DNA from: Pezicula radicicola
Lineage: Eukaryota; Ascomycota; Leotiomycetes; Helotiales; Dermateaceae
DNA: 64,000 nucleotides
NCBI GenBank assembly: GCA_003008705.1
Contig: PDUO01000059.1
Location: forward strand, 186,001 to 250,000
Direction: 5' to 3'
Shown: in pieces, positions 23,208 to 38,839 of the stretch
How the letters are laid out: each line of letters starts with the position of its first letter
Numbering within the stretch: position 1 is the stretch's first letter
The notes under the pieces: model-generated
The model's database searches: none
What the model saw: only the letters and a program-made list of their open reading frames with translations
Told to the model about the DNA's origin: nothing
Position numbers and translations under genes: made by a program

Positions 23208-24949
23208 CTAAAGCTCAGCATTCGGGATTTTGCTTTCGCTCGTCGTGCGCGGAATCTCAGAGGGGTCCGTTAATTTCTCGAGAGCATACGTAGTCTGGGA
23301 TGCTGTCACCAGTCGAGGAGCTCCAGAGGCCTCGACAGTTGTACTTGTGCTGGTTGTTTTATCTTTGCACCCAAACCACCCAGGCGTTTGACAAGTTGTG
23401 GTAGTTATGGTCATGGTAGTAGAAGTTGAGCTGGCAGAAGTCATAGAAGTTTTCTCGTCCCGGCAGCCCCACCACCCAGGGGTTTCGCACGTCGAAGTTC
23501 TTGTGCGACTCTTAGTCGGGACCAAAGTTGAAGTTGAAGAACTCGAGGTAGCTGGGAGCGAGCTGTTGCTCTCATAGAACTTCCAGTTGTAACAGTCGAC
23601 GCACTCGTCATCAACAATGCACTCAGGAAGTCGGTCATACTTCCTCAGGACATCCTTGATGACATCTCGGATCCCATGTGTCAGTACGCTGACCCTCCAG
23701 CCAAGATCCATGACCGTATCATATGTGCACCTCAGGCCGCTGTGACATTGACTCTCAAAAGCATATCCGTACCAACTGCAGGTCGCAGATGCGCCACTAC
23801 AGGATCCCATGAACAGAGGGTCAGCAGTATGCCCAAAATGAAATACCTGGGTTTGAGCACGCGCGTGAGAGCTAGGCGGCGAACTCGGTGGTACAGGAAG
23901 ACCAAGACGAGACGCTGCGAGGGCATCAGGTGGAGCTTCGAATGTGATTGTCGGCAAACCGAAGGTCAATCCAAGGAGGCTACTAACCGCACCACCGAGG
24001 GAGTGCCCCGTCAACCAGACGTCTGCCTTGGGATATATGTCAGTTATATTCGAGTAAAGATATCGAGCCGCTTTGTAATATCGGTGTTCTTCCAGCAAGG
24101 TCTCTCTCAAGCATGTTTGATTACATCCGTATGTTGAAGTAGCACAGTCGCAGACCCGTCGCCATGTCCATTGGCCCTGTTGAGCACAACAACAACTGAA
24201 GAAGAGATTATCGTTCTCCTTATCGGCAGTTGTAGTCTCTTCGCCATCATACAAGGCCCTTGATGTTCCCTTGATTGCAATCACGATTGTAGAGTTCAAC
24301 TTGTCGGCAAATACGTGACCGCGTATACCATTGGCTTCCCATCCAAAGTCCAAACTTGTATTCAACCCAAAGTGACTATCGAGGTCCTCCCAATCCTTTG
24401 TTCCTGGGACTAGCGTGTATGCATTTGCTGCCATGAGTGCGAAATTGATGATTGTATCGCGGTCGGTGACATTTGGTCCCTTGATGTGATCAACGACCCA
24501 TGAATGCGCGCCAAATGCTGCATTCCATCTGCTAGCCCAGTATGCAGGGTCTCTCCGTGCTTGCTCAAGAGCTGACTCGATGAATGAGGGGCGACGGTCC
24601 AAGAGGCGGTTTATGGTCATCGACTGTCTTTGGATCTGCAGAGGTGGGAGCAATCCATGAGTGCCTTCTTCATCCGGAGCCCATATCTCGCCTTGTGGTG
24701 GGATCGTTCGTTGGAGAAGTTTCCTGTGCAGAGGATCGATTCCTTGATGGAATATGTGGCGAAGGGTCTGCAGTGAGACAGGTCAGTATAATTGCAACAC
24801 CTGGTTAGTGGAATGCATACGAAGAGGCTATTGCCATTATCTTCTGTCTTGGTTAGTTCGGTACCACTCGTAGCTGTAAGAAGGGCGAGCCATAGAAGGA
24901 TGGGGCAAATTCGCATAAAGCTGTAGTGACTCGGAACTTTGAAGGACAT
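23208..24949 (-). CDS. ATG15: Autophagic lipase ATG15
   Basis: Two exons, 24949-24821 and 24767-23208, encode 562 aa; the 53-bp intron interrupts just before the conserved TLRHIFHQG block. The N-terminus is a signal-anchor (FMRICPILLWLALL), as expected for this type II membrane protein. The lipase class 3 domain carries GHSLGG with the nucleophile at Ser299, preceded by VIAIKGTS; a Cys-rich region (SCCCAQQG...CDCATSTYGCNQTC) is typical of fungal Atg15. Family knowledge: it travels by the multivesicular-body route to the vacuole and breaks down autophagic body and vesicle membranes. The tail after the lipase domain is Ser/Thr-rich and contains two copies of a C-x-TPGW-x-GC motif. Confidence 0.95.
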
Positions 24950-25400
24950 CTTTAGGCGTATCCCAACTCCATCCTTCTTCGTATGCGTAGGATGGAGAAA
25001 GTCAAAGAGCTATAAGTATATCATTGAGATTACAAGAGCTGTACGGAGGTACAGCGTCCAGGGTAAGCATCAGCCGCCCAAAGAATAGCCTGCCCACAAA
25101 GCGGCCGGCGCTTAGTAAGCAAGCAGTTCATGAGAAGGTTACTCTCTTTTCCATCGTCGACTAAGTTAAACTACACCGACCTAGATAGTGTCTGCAACTA
25201 CTGATACTCAAGAGAGGATCCAACAATCTTGGTTCATGGGAGTTAGTCTAATCTCGTGAGTAGTATGGTAAGTGGCTGCCTCTGCTTCACCTGTTACTAG
25301 TGGGCAATAAACAGTAGCTAATGGGATATTATTCAAAGACCGTAAGACCGGAGACGTCCCCGTACACTGCAGTAGCAATGCAGATCTAAATATTCACTCT
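24950..25400. other. Intergenic region
   Basis: About 450 bp holding the ATG15 promoter and the 3' end of the dioxygenase gene, both on the minus strand. No gene seen. Confidence 0.4.
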
Positions 25401-26665
25401 TTAAAGTCCTAAAGCTTCCCTCCTTCCTTTACTCGTCAAATCCAAGTAAGGAGCCTCTCCTAACGAGCACACTCTATCACCAGCTCTGGCAGCCTCATAG
25501 TCGTATGTTGCACAGTGCCAGTTACTCCTGTTGTCCCAAATGGCAAGGTCGTTCTTTCTCCACTTAAACCTGACTTGGGCGTCATGGTTTTGAGTGACAA
25601 GGTTTATTAGATAGTTGAGGAGCATGTCGGACTCATCGCGAGTAACCCCATTGATGCGTTTAGTGAACCCTTTATTGACAAAGACCGACTTCCATCCAGT
25701 CACAGCTGGAAGCTTTCAGTTAGTGAGACAATCGACGAAAGATTCCTTGTTTTGCTTACGATTCGTTCTAATCACTGGGTGGATGGCTTGAAGTGACGAG
25801 CCTTGGTTCAGTGGGGAGCCTCGAATGCCATCTCTCAGAGGATTTCCTAGACGCTCTGCCTCCTCGAGGAAGAACTTGGCATCGTGTGTTGCTGTCAACC
25901 CTTCGAGGAATTTCTGCATATTTGGGGAGAGTCTGTCGTATATTTCGTACCCCGATGCCCAGAGCTATACCACATCAACACCAACTCGTTCGCCAGAGGA
26001 GCTCACTTATGGGGGACTTACAGTATCCCCACCTGTCGCGGGAAGTGTGTGGATTTTAAGCATTGCATAGTCGGACGGAACGGGCTCAAAGGTGATATCT
26101 GAATGCCATCCAGCACTAGCAAAGCGGCTGACATCACTTAATTGATGGGTCAGTCCACCTCCTTTCTTCTGTTTCTCACTGCTGATTACACTTATTTGAT
26201 CCCCAAGCTCGCTTCCAGCTTCAGTCAAGGGATGTATGTGAAGACCCGACGACTCTGGCTAGAATAAAGTCAGTGTATGACTTAGCTGGAAATGACGATC
26301 GCTTACAGTTCCAGCAGCAGTAGTGATTCTTTCACAAAGTTCTTTCATCTGCTGTGTCGAAATATCCTGGTTTCGCAAGAATACGACACCACGCTCGGAA
26401 ACTAGAAAATACCAATAAGCTCGAAACGATGAAACCTCATCAAGTACAACATACTTGTCACTGCAAGATCTTTGATGAGCTGCTCGTCGGCTGTAAGGAG
26501 GTCTACTACTTGTAGATCCTCAAACTCACGACCAATCACAGGAGTGAGATCATTGTATTTGAATTTGTCGAGCGAGCCCGAGTTTACCATAGGCATAAGG
26601 CACTGAGTACGAGCTAGGTCATTACCACCCCGAATGGTGGACTCAATGTAGTCTGCGGAGGGCAT
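25401..26665 (-). CDS. TauD/TfdA-family 2-oxoglutarate-dependent dioxygenase
   Basis: Five exons, 26665-26455, 26401-26307, 26258-26022, 25964-25760 and 25705-25401, sum to 350 aa. The last intron ends at TTCCAG, giving the family motif HPVIRTNPVTGWKSVFVN. Iron ligands are His154 and Asp156 in GWHSDITFE and His313 in WDNRSNWHCA. Such enzymes couple 2-oxoglutarate decarboxylation to hydroxylation of a substrate; taurine and other sulfonates or sulfate esters are the best-known ones in fungi, releasing sulfite or sulfate. The gene is divergent from a DAL5-type transporter across about 710 bp, suggesting joint uptake and use of a small anionic compound. The exact substrate is unknown. Confidence 0.9.
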
Positions 26666-27374
26666 GGTGGTTCAGGTTCTGAAGTTATGATTGGCTTGAT
26701 TGGTTCTTGTATAGCATGAAAGTTACGGCAGAGCTCAAATGCTGACTTTGTCTAAGTACTTGAGAGGTAAGTAGCCGACTACAACAACAACAACCTTGAA
26801 GTATGGCGTGCTTCGGGCCTCTAAATTCGTGATTTGGGCTGGCTATTTATCTTGCAGAAGCTGCTCCGAAAATCTGGGGAAGCGAGCAGAGAAACGGAGT
26901 GCAAATGGCCTTATTTTTTTTTTAAAGAACATTCGTGTATGCGTGTTACGACGACGCAGCAACTGGTGAAGCATTGGACCGATTGTGCCTCCGAAGAAAA
27001 TGGTGCCATCGGGTGCAGTGCAGAAAGATGATTTCCAAGCTCACCGGAGAAAATCTCGGAGGCTGAGCAAATAGGAATACAACCAAAGATACGGGCTTAG
27101 CGTACCCCGCAAACTCTCTGGGAGCCACTCTTACCATTTCTTGGCCAATATCCGAAGCTATGGGCACCCCTGTTCTGCTTGCTTTGGTCTACGCGTTGAC
27201 CTCGGAGCAAAATAATTTTGAGATGGAATCCAGAAGTCTTCTTATTATTATAAGGAGGACTTGGTTGTTCCTCGAGTTCTCCAATTGGAGTGCTCAGCTA
27301 CTAACTTATCTCTGTCCACATTACGTCTAGCTTTGTCCTTGAAGCACTGCAGGTCTGCAGTTTTGCTCCTCAAT
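26666..27374. promoter_or_regulatory. Shared divergent promoter of dioxygenase and transporter genes
   Basis: About 710 bp between two start codons pointing away from each other. No gene is supported inside. It includes an (ACA)-type run near 26777-26792 (CTACAACAACAACAACC). Coregulation is inferred from arrangement only. Confidence 0.45.
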
Positions 27375-29078
27375 ATGGACAAAGACATTGCCGATTTGCG
27401 ACGAAAAGTTTCCAGCACCAATGATGTTGCTACCTCTCACCATTCAGTAGCACAAGTTGGTCGCGAGCATTTGTCAGATGCCCTTCCCCCCCACGAGAGC
27501 TACGAAGGACGACATCGCTTTGACCCAGGAGCGACATGGACTGAGCAAGAAGAACGAAGAGTTGTACGGAAGACCGACTTGTACCTCCTGTCATGGATAT
27601 GTGTTATGGTATACTAGTATATGCCCTCTTTTTGGTTATCAAGACTAATAGATCCCACAGTTCTTCGGATTGCAACTCGATCGTGGAAATTTATCAAATG
27701 CCACAGCGGACAACCTCTTAAAAGATCTCGGTCTGAGCACTGACGATTACAACAACGGGACAACCATTCAGCTTCTTGCTTTCCTGACAGCCGAATTTCC
27801 TGTTCAATTTCTCACCAAACGTTATGGTTTCAAATATGTCCTGCCAACTATGATGATGCTGTGGGGGACGGTGTCTTGGGCTCAAGCATGGATGACAAAT
27901 AGAACCTCTTTTTACATCACGCGAGCCCTCATCGGTGCATGTGAAGGTGGATTTATCCCTGGAACCATTTTGTTCGCGACGTACTTTTACAAGTCGAAAG
28001 AACTTTCCGTCCGTCTTGCTGCTTTTTGGTCAACTCTCAATGTTGCTAGAGTCATTTCTGCCCTTCTGGCCGCCGGCATACTCGAGATGCGTGGAATTGG
28101 GGGTAAGCCCGGATGGTTTTGGCTGTTTTTGCTCGAGGGCCTCTTAACATTTTTGCTTGGTGTTATTAGCTTTCTATGGCTTCCCGTGTCTCCAACAGAG
28201 ACCAAGGGTGTTATATTCCGCAAATCGTGGTATACCGAGCGAGAAGAAGTCATCATGATCAACCGAATTCTGAGGGACGATCCTGCCAAAGGACTTACTG
28301 CTCTTAAAGAGCCAGCAACCTGGAAGGATATAAAAAATGCCTGGAGTGACTCTTCGATGTGGGGACTGTACTTCATCGGATTGGTGGCATACATTCCTGC
28401 AACTCCTGTTCAGTCATACCTCACTCTTACTCTCAAGCGCATTGGCTTCTCAACCTTTGATTCGAATATGCTTACGATTCCTTCGGCCGTATTACAGATA
28501 ATCACAATGCTTTCACTTTCATACAGCAGTGACTTCTTTAACGAAAGGACATTCCATTGCATATTTGGAGAGTTCTGGATTCTGCCCATCCTTGCTGCAC
28601 TCATTACCTTGCCCGATGGAGGTCGGGATTGGGGCCGCTTTTCTATGATCACTCTTATCTCTGGATGTAAGAAAAGTGTGATCTTTTTTCAATCTACAAC
28701 TGCTGACCATAACTAGATCCATACTTTCATCCCATTGTATCATCTTGGATATCCGAGAACACATTTGACGTCAAAAAGCGAGCAATTACTGCAGCCACAT
28801 ACAACGTCATTGTCCAAATCGGCTCCTTGATCGGCTCCCAAATTTATCGTTCTTACGACTCCCCATACTATCATCAAGGAAACAAAGTTCTAATCTCCAT
28901 CTGCGCACTCGCCCTTGTCACCTTCGTTGTGCAAGGTTGGTATCTAAGGCACTTGAACAAGAAAAAGGAGGAGGCTTGGAATGTTATGTCAGTTGAGGAG
29001 CGGTCTGCTTATCAGAATGACAAAGAGGCGCGAGAAACAGACGGTAACAAACGTCTCGATTTCCGGTTCAAGTATTAA
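27375..29078 (+). CDS. MFS transporter, anion:cation symporter (DAL5/allantoate permease type)
   Basis: Three exons, 27375-27608, 27661-28666 and 28717-29078, encode 533 aa. The start is the first ATG of the frame. The sequence shows the ACS-family pattern: RRVVRKTDLYLLSWIC opening TM1, FFGLQLDRGNLSNA, RYGFKYVLPTMMMLWG, then GACEGGFIPGTILFATYFY and a second bundle ending in a cytoplasmic tail with charged residues. About 12 membrane segments can be traced. Fungal members import allantoate, nicotinate, pantothenate, sulfonates or small carboxylates with protons. Placement between a divergent TauD-type dioxygenase and a regulator suggests it imports the dioxygenase substrate (inference). Confidence 0.9.
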
Positions 29079-29533
29079 GCTATGAATGTCAAGCTTAGTG
29101 ATTACTTTAAGTTTCAGCAACGAATCATTTTGGAAGAAACTTAGTGCGTCACATAGCCATACACTTTGTACAAATGTGTTGATCAAGCTATTCCAAAGAA
29201 CTTTCCCAGCCCAAAAGGAATACTTAAAAATGAGTCCCAAAAGTCTTATTTTCATTCGAACTGCTTCATATTAGCCAGGAGACCGGCGTACAGAGATAAA
29301 TCAAGACTTAGCGACCCCTTTTAAGCGACGGCCACGAGTCACGACTCACGGCCGCGGCGCTTTCAGAACCCAAGTACCTAGAACCCCGCAATCAAGCCGA
29401 CCCGGCTTCACTGAACATACCCCTGTAAGCACGACATTGAAGAGTACAATTACGTGACGATGTCCCTCCGACTCGACTTCCGAAAATAATTCCGGAGTAT
29501 CATGACGGCGAACATGTGAGAAACCGCTCCATA
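29079..29533. other. Promoter region of the first Zn2Cys6 regulator
   Basis: About 455 bp between the transporter stop and the regulator start, both on the plus strand. The part near 29330-29410 is GC-rich and contains GACTCACGGCCGCGG. No gene seen. Confidence 0.4.
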
Positions 29534-31571
29534 ATGTCGTCGCCCAAAGTGACAGGCACAGGGCGGAAAGTCATCAAACGAGCCTGCGATGGCTGTAAAA
29601 TACGGAAGATCAAGTGTTCAGAGGTGCCTCCTTGTGATGGCTGTAATGCTGTTGGAATAGCTTGCACCTTCGAGAAGCGTCAGCGAGCTCGTGGTCCTAG
29701 AACGTTGCGCGCAAAGACGATACAAGTCATTGCGCAAGCTCAGCAACAACAAAATATTACGGACGATTCCCCAGCGCCGGATACAGAAACTCCCGTTTCA
29801 TTTAATCCTAGTCCCGAAACACCCACACCCATCGTAAAGTATATCTTCAATTATGTGCCTTTGTCCGGAAGAACACTAACGAAGAAAGATCATATGAAAA
29901 TACTCAGAGAACACCAATCGCAGCTCTGGTACTCCGACTATGTGTCTACCGTCTCCGGCTATACGCGGTGTGGCCGATTGTTACGGTGGAGGAGGTCATG
30001 GCATCATTGCAAAGAGACGAGCACGACACGGAGACCTATGCTTTGGCGAATGCGGTAGCAGCAGCAACCATAGCGCAGCTAAAACTCAACCGGACTGAGG
30101 AAGATGCCACATCAGCGAGTTCGATGGAGTCTGAATGCCAACGGGCAAAGGTACTGAATAACGATCGTCCGCAGGTGAGCCTCAATATACTCAAAATTGC
30201 GTTCTTCTTGCACATCTACCATGAGAACGACCAACCAGGAGGTGTGAAATCTTTGTTGTATTTACGAGAGGCCATCACACTTGCTCAGATCATGGGACTG
30301 CATAAAGAGTCGCCATATACTGCTATGTCGATGGCGGAGCAACAGATTCGGAGGCGTATTCTTTGGCTTCTATTTGTTACCGAAAGGTAGGCGCATCCAC
30401 AAATCTATTCTTAAGAACGTTTGCTCAAGTCTCCAGAGGTGTTGCAATGCTACACAAGCTTCCAGTTGTGTTAAAAGCAAATGTTCTCTTCCCTTCGATG
30501 GATGGCGACGATGAGAGCCAGGTATTGCCAGCTTTCATGAAGCTGATAAATCTCTTCTGGATCTTCGACAAGTCCGGAGCTTTTGACATTCTCCAGAATG
30601 CAGAAGGAGATACATCGAATCAGGGTGCAATGGAACCTGCTAGCCGGAACTGCCTTGATTCTTTGCAACAGAAGCTCCAAGAAGTCCCCATTGATGGAGC
30701 TTCAACCAGTGACGTACAGCGAGCTGACATTTGCGTGACCCGACAGTGGATGTGTGCATTGCTGTGGAAAGCGACAATGAATAATGGACATTCCCAGACG
30801 TTCCAAAGGGCAACCTCGCTTTCGCACCCAATACAGATTGCGCAAGACTTTTTAGGAGTCATTTCGAAGCTCCCAAATGCTGCAATTGAAGCACATGGCC
30901 CAACCATGGTAAGTCGACCAAAAATTCCCATGTCTTTTAGAAACTGATATGATAAAAAGGCATTCAAAATATATGAAATTGCTACAGCAGTTACAGAGTC
31001 GCTAGCGAATGAATCTCCAGTCCTATGGGACCTAGCGGATGGCCCGCGAGACATACTCAACCAGCTTCAAAGAGTCCTTGCTTCTTGTCGAGGCGGGAAC
31101 AAAAAGCTCATCTCTATGCTATGCAACAAGATTGAAGGCATTCAAAGCTGCCCACCATTGCTAATAGAACCTAGCTCTCGCGTCGAGGAAGTAGAATGGC
31201 CCATTGAAAGTACTGCATCTTCAGATCAAACCTTTGACCTAGGACTCGATTCTACAACAGCGCCTCCCGAGTTTCTGTCTTCGGGAGAATTCAACAAGAT
31301 CCAAAATGAGCGGAATGGCTATATCAATAATTTCCAGCAGATAATGCCACATTTCATGGATCTCCCGTGGGGCTCACATGTGGTGGAGACACTAAACACA
31401 CTTTCGCCGCCTGTTGACTTATTCGAGCAACTTCAAAACTTTAACAATTCTTTCAATGGTGCAGAATCACCAGGTACCCTGGACCGCTTCTTGTCGAGCA
31501 GTAATCTTTGGGATACCTCTGATACTGATATGCTTAACATGCCAAGTGAAAACTCGAATTTCTCAATGTAA
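29534..31571 (+). CDS. Zn2Cys6 transcription factor
   Basis: Four exons, 29534-29833, 29908-30386, 30437-30908 and 30960-31571, give 620 aa. The zinc cluster uses Cys18, Cys21, Cys28, Cys34, Cys37 and Cys44 (spacing 2-6-5-2-6) and is followed by a basic linker KRQRARGPRTLR. The middle region contains LYAVWPIVTVEEVM and RRRILWLLFVTER, the fungal-specific transcription factor domain. Without splicing, the region near 29830-29970 looks frameshifted; the 74-bp intron (GTAAAG...CTCAG, branch CACTAAC) removes the problem. It is downstream of the transporter and convergent with the alpha-glucosidase. The linker pattern resembles regulators of sugar use, so its target could be either neighbour. Confidence 0.88.
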
Positions 31572-32091
31572 TAAGTCTCGGGCCAGGATAAATTTACTTG
31601 ACAACAGATGAAAATTACTCGAGGATAAGAGGCGGTCGACGCCTGATGAGAATAAGGTCAACTTCCATACTAGATTTGTTTTTGTCCGGTTTTAGGTAAG
31701 GATACTGCATGATAGCTCGTTATTCATGCAGTAGACAGAGCTCTTAGCCGTCATGTCTCGAGGTGGACGCTACGCATCGCCGAGCTGGTTATGAAAGTGA
31801 GTCGAATGGTGAACTTGGGCGTAGTTGCGAAATCCTTCGACTACGTGTAGAAGTAAAGAAGGAAGCGAGCTAAAAGCAGAAATAAATAGTAGCTGGTGAA
31901 AAGGTTGCGAAAGGTTTGACCTTTCATTTGAGGTGTCAAGGCAGTGGACACAAATATATCTCGTAGCATTTGAGCGTATTTGATTGAGTGCCACAAGTTA
32001 AATTTTGATTTGGGGCTATGATATATCATAGAAAATCATTTTCAAGAGATGTCAACAGTCTATATGCGCTTCGAAATATTCCAACCACGGT
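31572..32091. other. Intergenic region between convergent genes
   Basis: About 520 bp between the stops of the regulator and the alpha-glucosidase. Only short frames; expected to hold two 3' UTRs. Confidence 0.4.
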
Positions 32092-35668
<3,577 letters not shown>

Positions 35669-36646
35669 TTAGTTGGTGGTGGTTGTAGTTGTGGTGGTGG
35701 TGGCTATAGCTGATCAGTCCTTGGTCACTAACATGAAAATATAGCACAACTTACAAGAGGAGCTCTCGCTACCGCTATTTGGAGGTGATTGTTTTCCGCT
35801 GCTGGACTCTCCACCTTCGCTCGACGATGGTGGGGAGGGAGGGTTTGGTGATGACATTGGTGGAGATGGTGGAGGAGGTGGCGATGACTTTGGTGGAGAT
35901 GATGGAGGTGGTGAAGATGGCGATGAGGATGATGAGGATGGAGACTTGCTTCCATCATTTGAAGATGGCGGTGGTGTTGAGGGGGAAGATTCTGGTGATG
36001 ATGAGGATGGGGGCTTGCTTCCATCATTTGAAGATGGGGATGGTGAAGATGCTGGTGGTGAAGATGAGGATGGAGACTTGCTTCCCTCATTTGAAGATGC
36101 TGGTGAAGATGCCGGTGGTGATGAGGATGGAGACTTGCTTCCCTCATTTGAAGATGCTGGTGGTGAAGATGCCGGTGGTGAAGATGCCGATGGTGATGAG
36201 GATGGAGACTTGCTTCCATCATTTGAAGATGCTGGTGGTGAAGATGCTGGTGGTGAAGATGGCGGTGGTGATGAGGATGGAGACTTGCTTCCGTCATTTG
36301 GAGATGCAGGTGGAGATGCAGGTGGCGAAGATGGCGGTTGTGAAGCTGGTGGTGAAGGTGAGGATGGAGACTTGCTTCCATCATTTGGAGATGCCGGTGG
36401 TGAAGATGGCGGTTGTGAAGCTGGTGGTGAAGATGAGGATGGAGACTTGCTTCCCTCATTTGAAGACGGCGGTGGGGGCGAGGACTTGCTTCCCGATTCC
36501 GAGCTGCCTGCAGAAGCAGAAGAACTGTCGCCCCGGAGAGTGATTAGGTGGTCATTGTTTAAGCTAACCGGGATTGGTGCAGTGCTTGCTGCGAGAAAAG
36601 TCGAGGCGAGGAGGAGAAGGGTACTAGTTGAACTTGTGAAGCGCAT
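35669..36646 (-). CDS. Secreted Ser/Pro-rich tandem-repeat protein
   Basis: Two exons, 36646-35755 and 35703-35669, encode 308 aa. The N-terminus is a clear signal peptide (LLLLASTFLAAST). From about residue 45 on the protein is almost entirely Ser, Pro and Ala, built on a repeated core N-D/E-G-S-K-S-P-S-S followed by variable SSPPAS runs, about nine copies of 17-25 residues. After the intron it ends in a poly-Thr tail. No Cys pattern or enzyme domain is present. Such low-complexity proteins are usually heavily O-mannosylated cell-wall or mucin-like proteins. The repeats give long antisense frames, which are not genes. Confidence 0.75.
35938..36500. repeat. Coding minisatellite, about nine units of 60-80 bp
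   Basis: A conserved core containing GGAGACTTGCTTCC and TCATTTGAAGATG (plus-strand view) recurs at about 35940, 36010, 36070, 36130, 36205, 36280, 36365, 36440 and, partially, 36482. Units differ in the number of GGTGGTGAAGATG-type triplet blocks, always in multiples of three. Confidence 0.75.
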
Positions 36647-38500
36647 CTTGATGGATGATTAGGCTTAAGCGACGAGATACAAGAAGTTAAAATTAAGATG
36701 TGTTGTAAGGTATGCTAATTGGAAAAATAGGTAGAAAGATAAATGTTCTCAGCCCAGCTGTATGAATGGAAATGTAAGTGAAGGAGATGCTGATGATGAG
36801 AAGAAAGTTTAGGGAAGTGTAGAGATTTATATATCCGTTGAGGTAGCTTGCTGAGTTTCTCACAGCGCGGTGTAGCCCTCCAGAAGTGGAATATCAAATC
36901 CGACTACCGGTAGTAGAACAAGCTTAAGAAACAAGCTTACGCTCACGGGATGTGGGCGGAGCCAGGGCCTCGAGGAACCGAGCCGATTGTGGTAGCTACT
37001 GGTATCCCCACAGTCATGGTTTCAAAACACCGCGCTCGAAAACAATTTATTGAATTTAAGTATACCAGTATGGTACTAAGAAAGGCGCTCCTGCCCAAAA
37101 GCCGGGCTAGAGATATTTAGCTAGGAGATCTGATTTAAAGCAGCTCATAATTTTGTTCTCCTGGTTAAAAACTAGGTCGACTTTGGCTTCTGTTAGTACC
37201 TATATCAAAATGTAACTACCATTGGAAAAGAATATCTCTATACAGTACCCACTATCGGAAAGTGCATTCTCATCATTGAACATGGGCCAGAAGGCTTGTA
37301 AGAATCGAACTTGTGTCAATATCGTCGGAAATATAAAACGGTTCAATTATTCCGTCCTGAATAATAATACCACAGCCCCAACCAGCCATCGGTTCACCAA
37401 CTGCTTTAAGCAAAGATGCTTAAAATAAAGATTTTAAACATAAATCAAACAAGCATAGATCGGCCACGCGGCAGATCATCGGCCTCCCGTCGATCCACGG
37501 CACAAACAGAGTGATGCCATGCTCTAAGTGCTTCTGGAAGAAACATGGAAGAGTACGTGCATTTACTTTTTCGTATTCGAAACAAAGCTTTCGGAGTTTT
37601 CATTGGTCGGTAGCAGGAAAATGCAATCGCAAGCCTTGATGAGCAAAGGAAGATATCGGATGAGATGTGCCTGCTGGGCCGGCTTTCTTCTGTTCAGACA
37701 TTGCGAGTCACAGGTCGGCCCCCGTCAAGCCGACATACCGAAGTATCTCTTAAGCGTAGGATAGAAATCAGACCGTGGACGGTGGATCACTGTAGTTCTG
37801 GGTGGACTTTAAAGGAATTATTTGTTTCATTCAAGCTGCAATGGTTCATCTATGCTCGGTCTTGCCGATGAGTGGCAACGCTGCCTGCAGAACACACCTT
37901 CAGAATTTCTAGAATTTGAGCTGTGGGGTTAAACATCTGTAAAGACATCTGACTACTATTGGAAAGCAAAAGAATTTTTTTTTTAAAAAAGGAACTATAG
38001 GACTTCCTTCGACTGTTGTACTATACAATGATTTTAAAATGCCCACCTTCTCATCGCAGACCTAGCAATGCACCATCTCTATTGCTATGGTCCCTCGAAG
38101 CACGTCATAGTTTTTAAAGCCATACTACTATACTCCTAGGTCTCAAGCAATAAGTCTCAATAATGCTTAAAATAAACCAACCTTAGCGCTTTAAATGTGA
38201 GATTGTCATCAACTTTCGAACATTCTGTCTGGGGGAAGTCGGAGGGCCTTGGTCGCTTATCCCGATGTATTCTAGCGGTGAAACATCACTTATGAGATAG
38301 GGTAGTGATTTTTGTAACAGCTTCTTTGTTCAGCTCGTTTCATTCCATTAGGGATATCAGAAACATGTATTCGTTTTCGTCATCTTGCCAGTGTAGAGCC
38401 CTGGATTCCACGTTAAGCAGCTTAAATCACAATACATGAGACGAAAAATACAACGCAGAATTCGAAAACATGACTGCAGCTCTTGGCTCGGTCTCTGTAA
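36647..38500. other. Intergenic region
   Basis: About 1.85 kb. Apart from the promoter of the repeat protein at its left end I see no gene, repeat family or RNA. Short frames only. Confidence 0.4.
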
Positions 38501-38839
38501 TCATTTCAGCTTGGAAATCCGCAAACTGTGAACTACAAACACAAGTGCCTTCATGCCTTTTGACAGCTGATCGACTTTCTGACGCCATCCATACCCACGA
38601 GACCCTCCGATTTCCCAGCTGGAGATTTCAGTGTTTCGGTACCGATGGGTCTCAATATACAATCTGATGGCGGGGATCGTAGTGTTTATGTATCCATCAC
38701 ACGCAGTAGCAAGATGACGCAGCATTGTGCTCTTCCCACTGCAATCAAGTCCGATTACCAAGATACGTAGGGATTCCGATGGCCCTAAAAGATAGGCTTT
38801 AAGTTTTGAGAGTGATGTGGCCATTGTTGCCATTTTCAA
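38501..38839 (-). pseudogene. Truncated ARF-like small GTPase
   Basis: An intact 112-codon frame resembles the first two thirds of ARF-family GTPases. It has the P-loop GLDCSGKST, the switch I region with TTIPAI, WEIGGSRGYG in place of the usual WDVGGQ, and ALVFVVHS at the strand preceding the nucleotide-specificity loop. It stops there, so the NKxD and SAK motifs for guanine binding are missing, and the myristoylation Gly at position 2 is absent. No downstream exon in the next 300 bp restores them convincingly. Likely a relic or a non-binding paralogue. Confidence 0.6.

Noticed and set aside
29830..29970. Apparent frameshift in the first Zn2Cys6 gene
   Set aside because: A 74-bp intron with GTAAAG, CACTAAC and CTCAG joins the two frames in phase and yields the conserved LYAVWPIV segment.
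35728..36662. Three long open frames (238-254 codons) overlapping the Ser/Pro-rich gene in other frames
   Set aside because: They arise from the triplet-periodic repeat; compositions are His-, Met- or Asp/Gly-dominated, with no domain, and only the chosen frame has a signal peptide.
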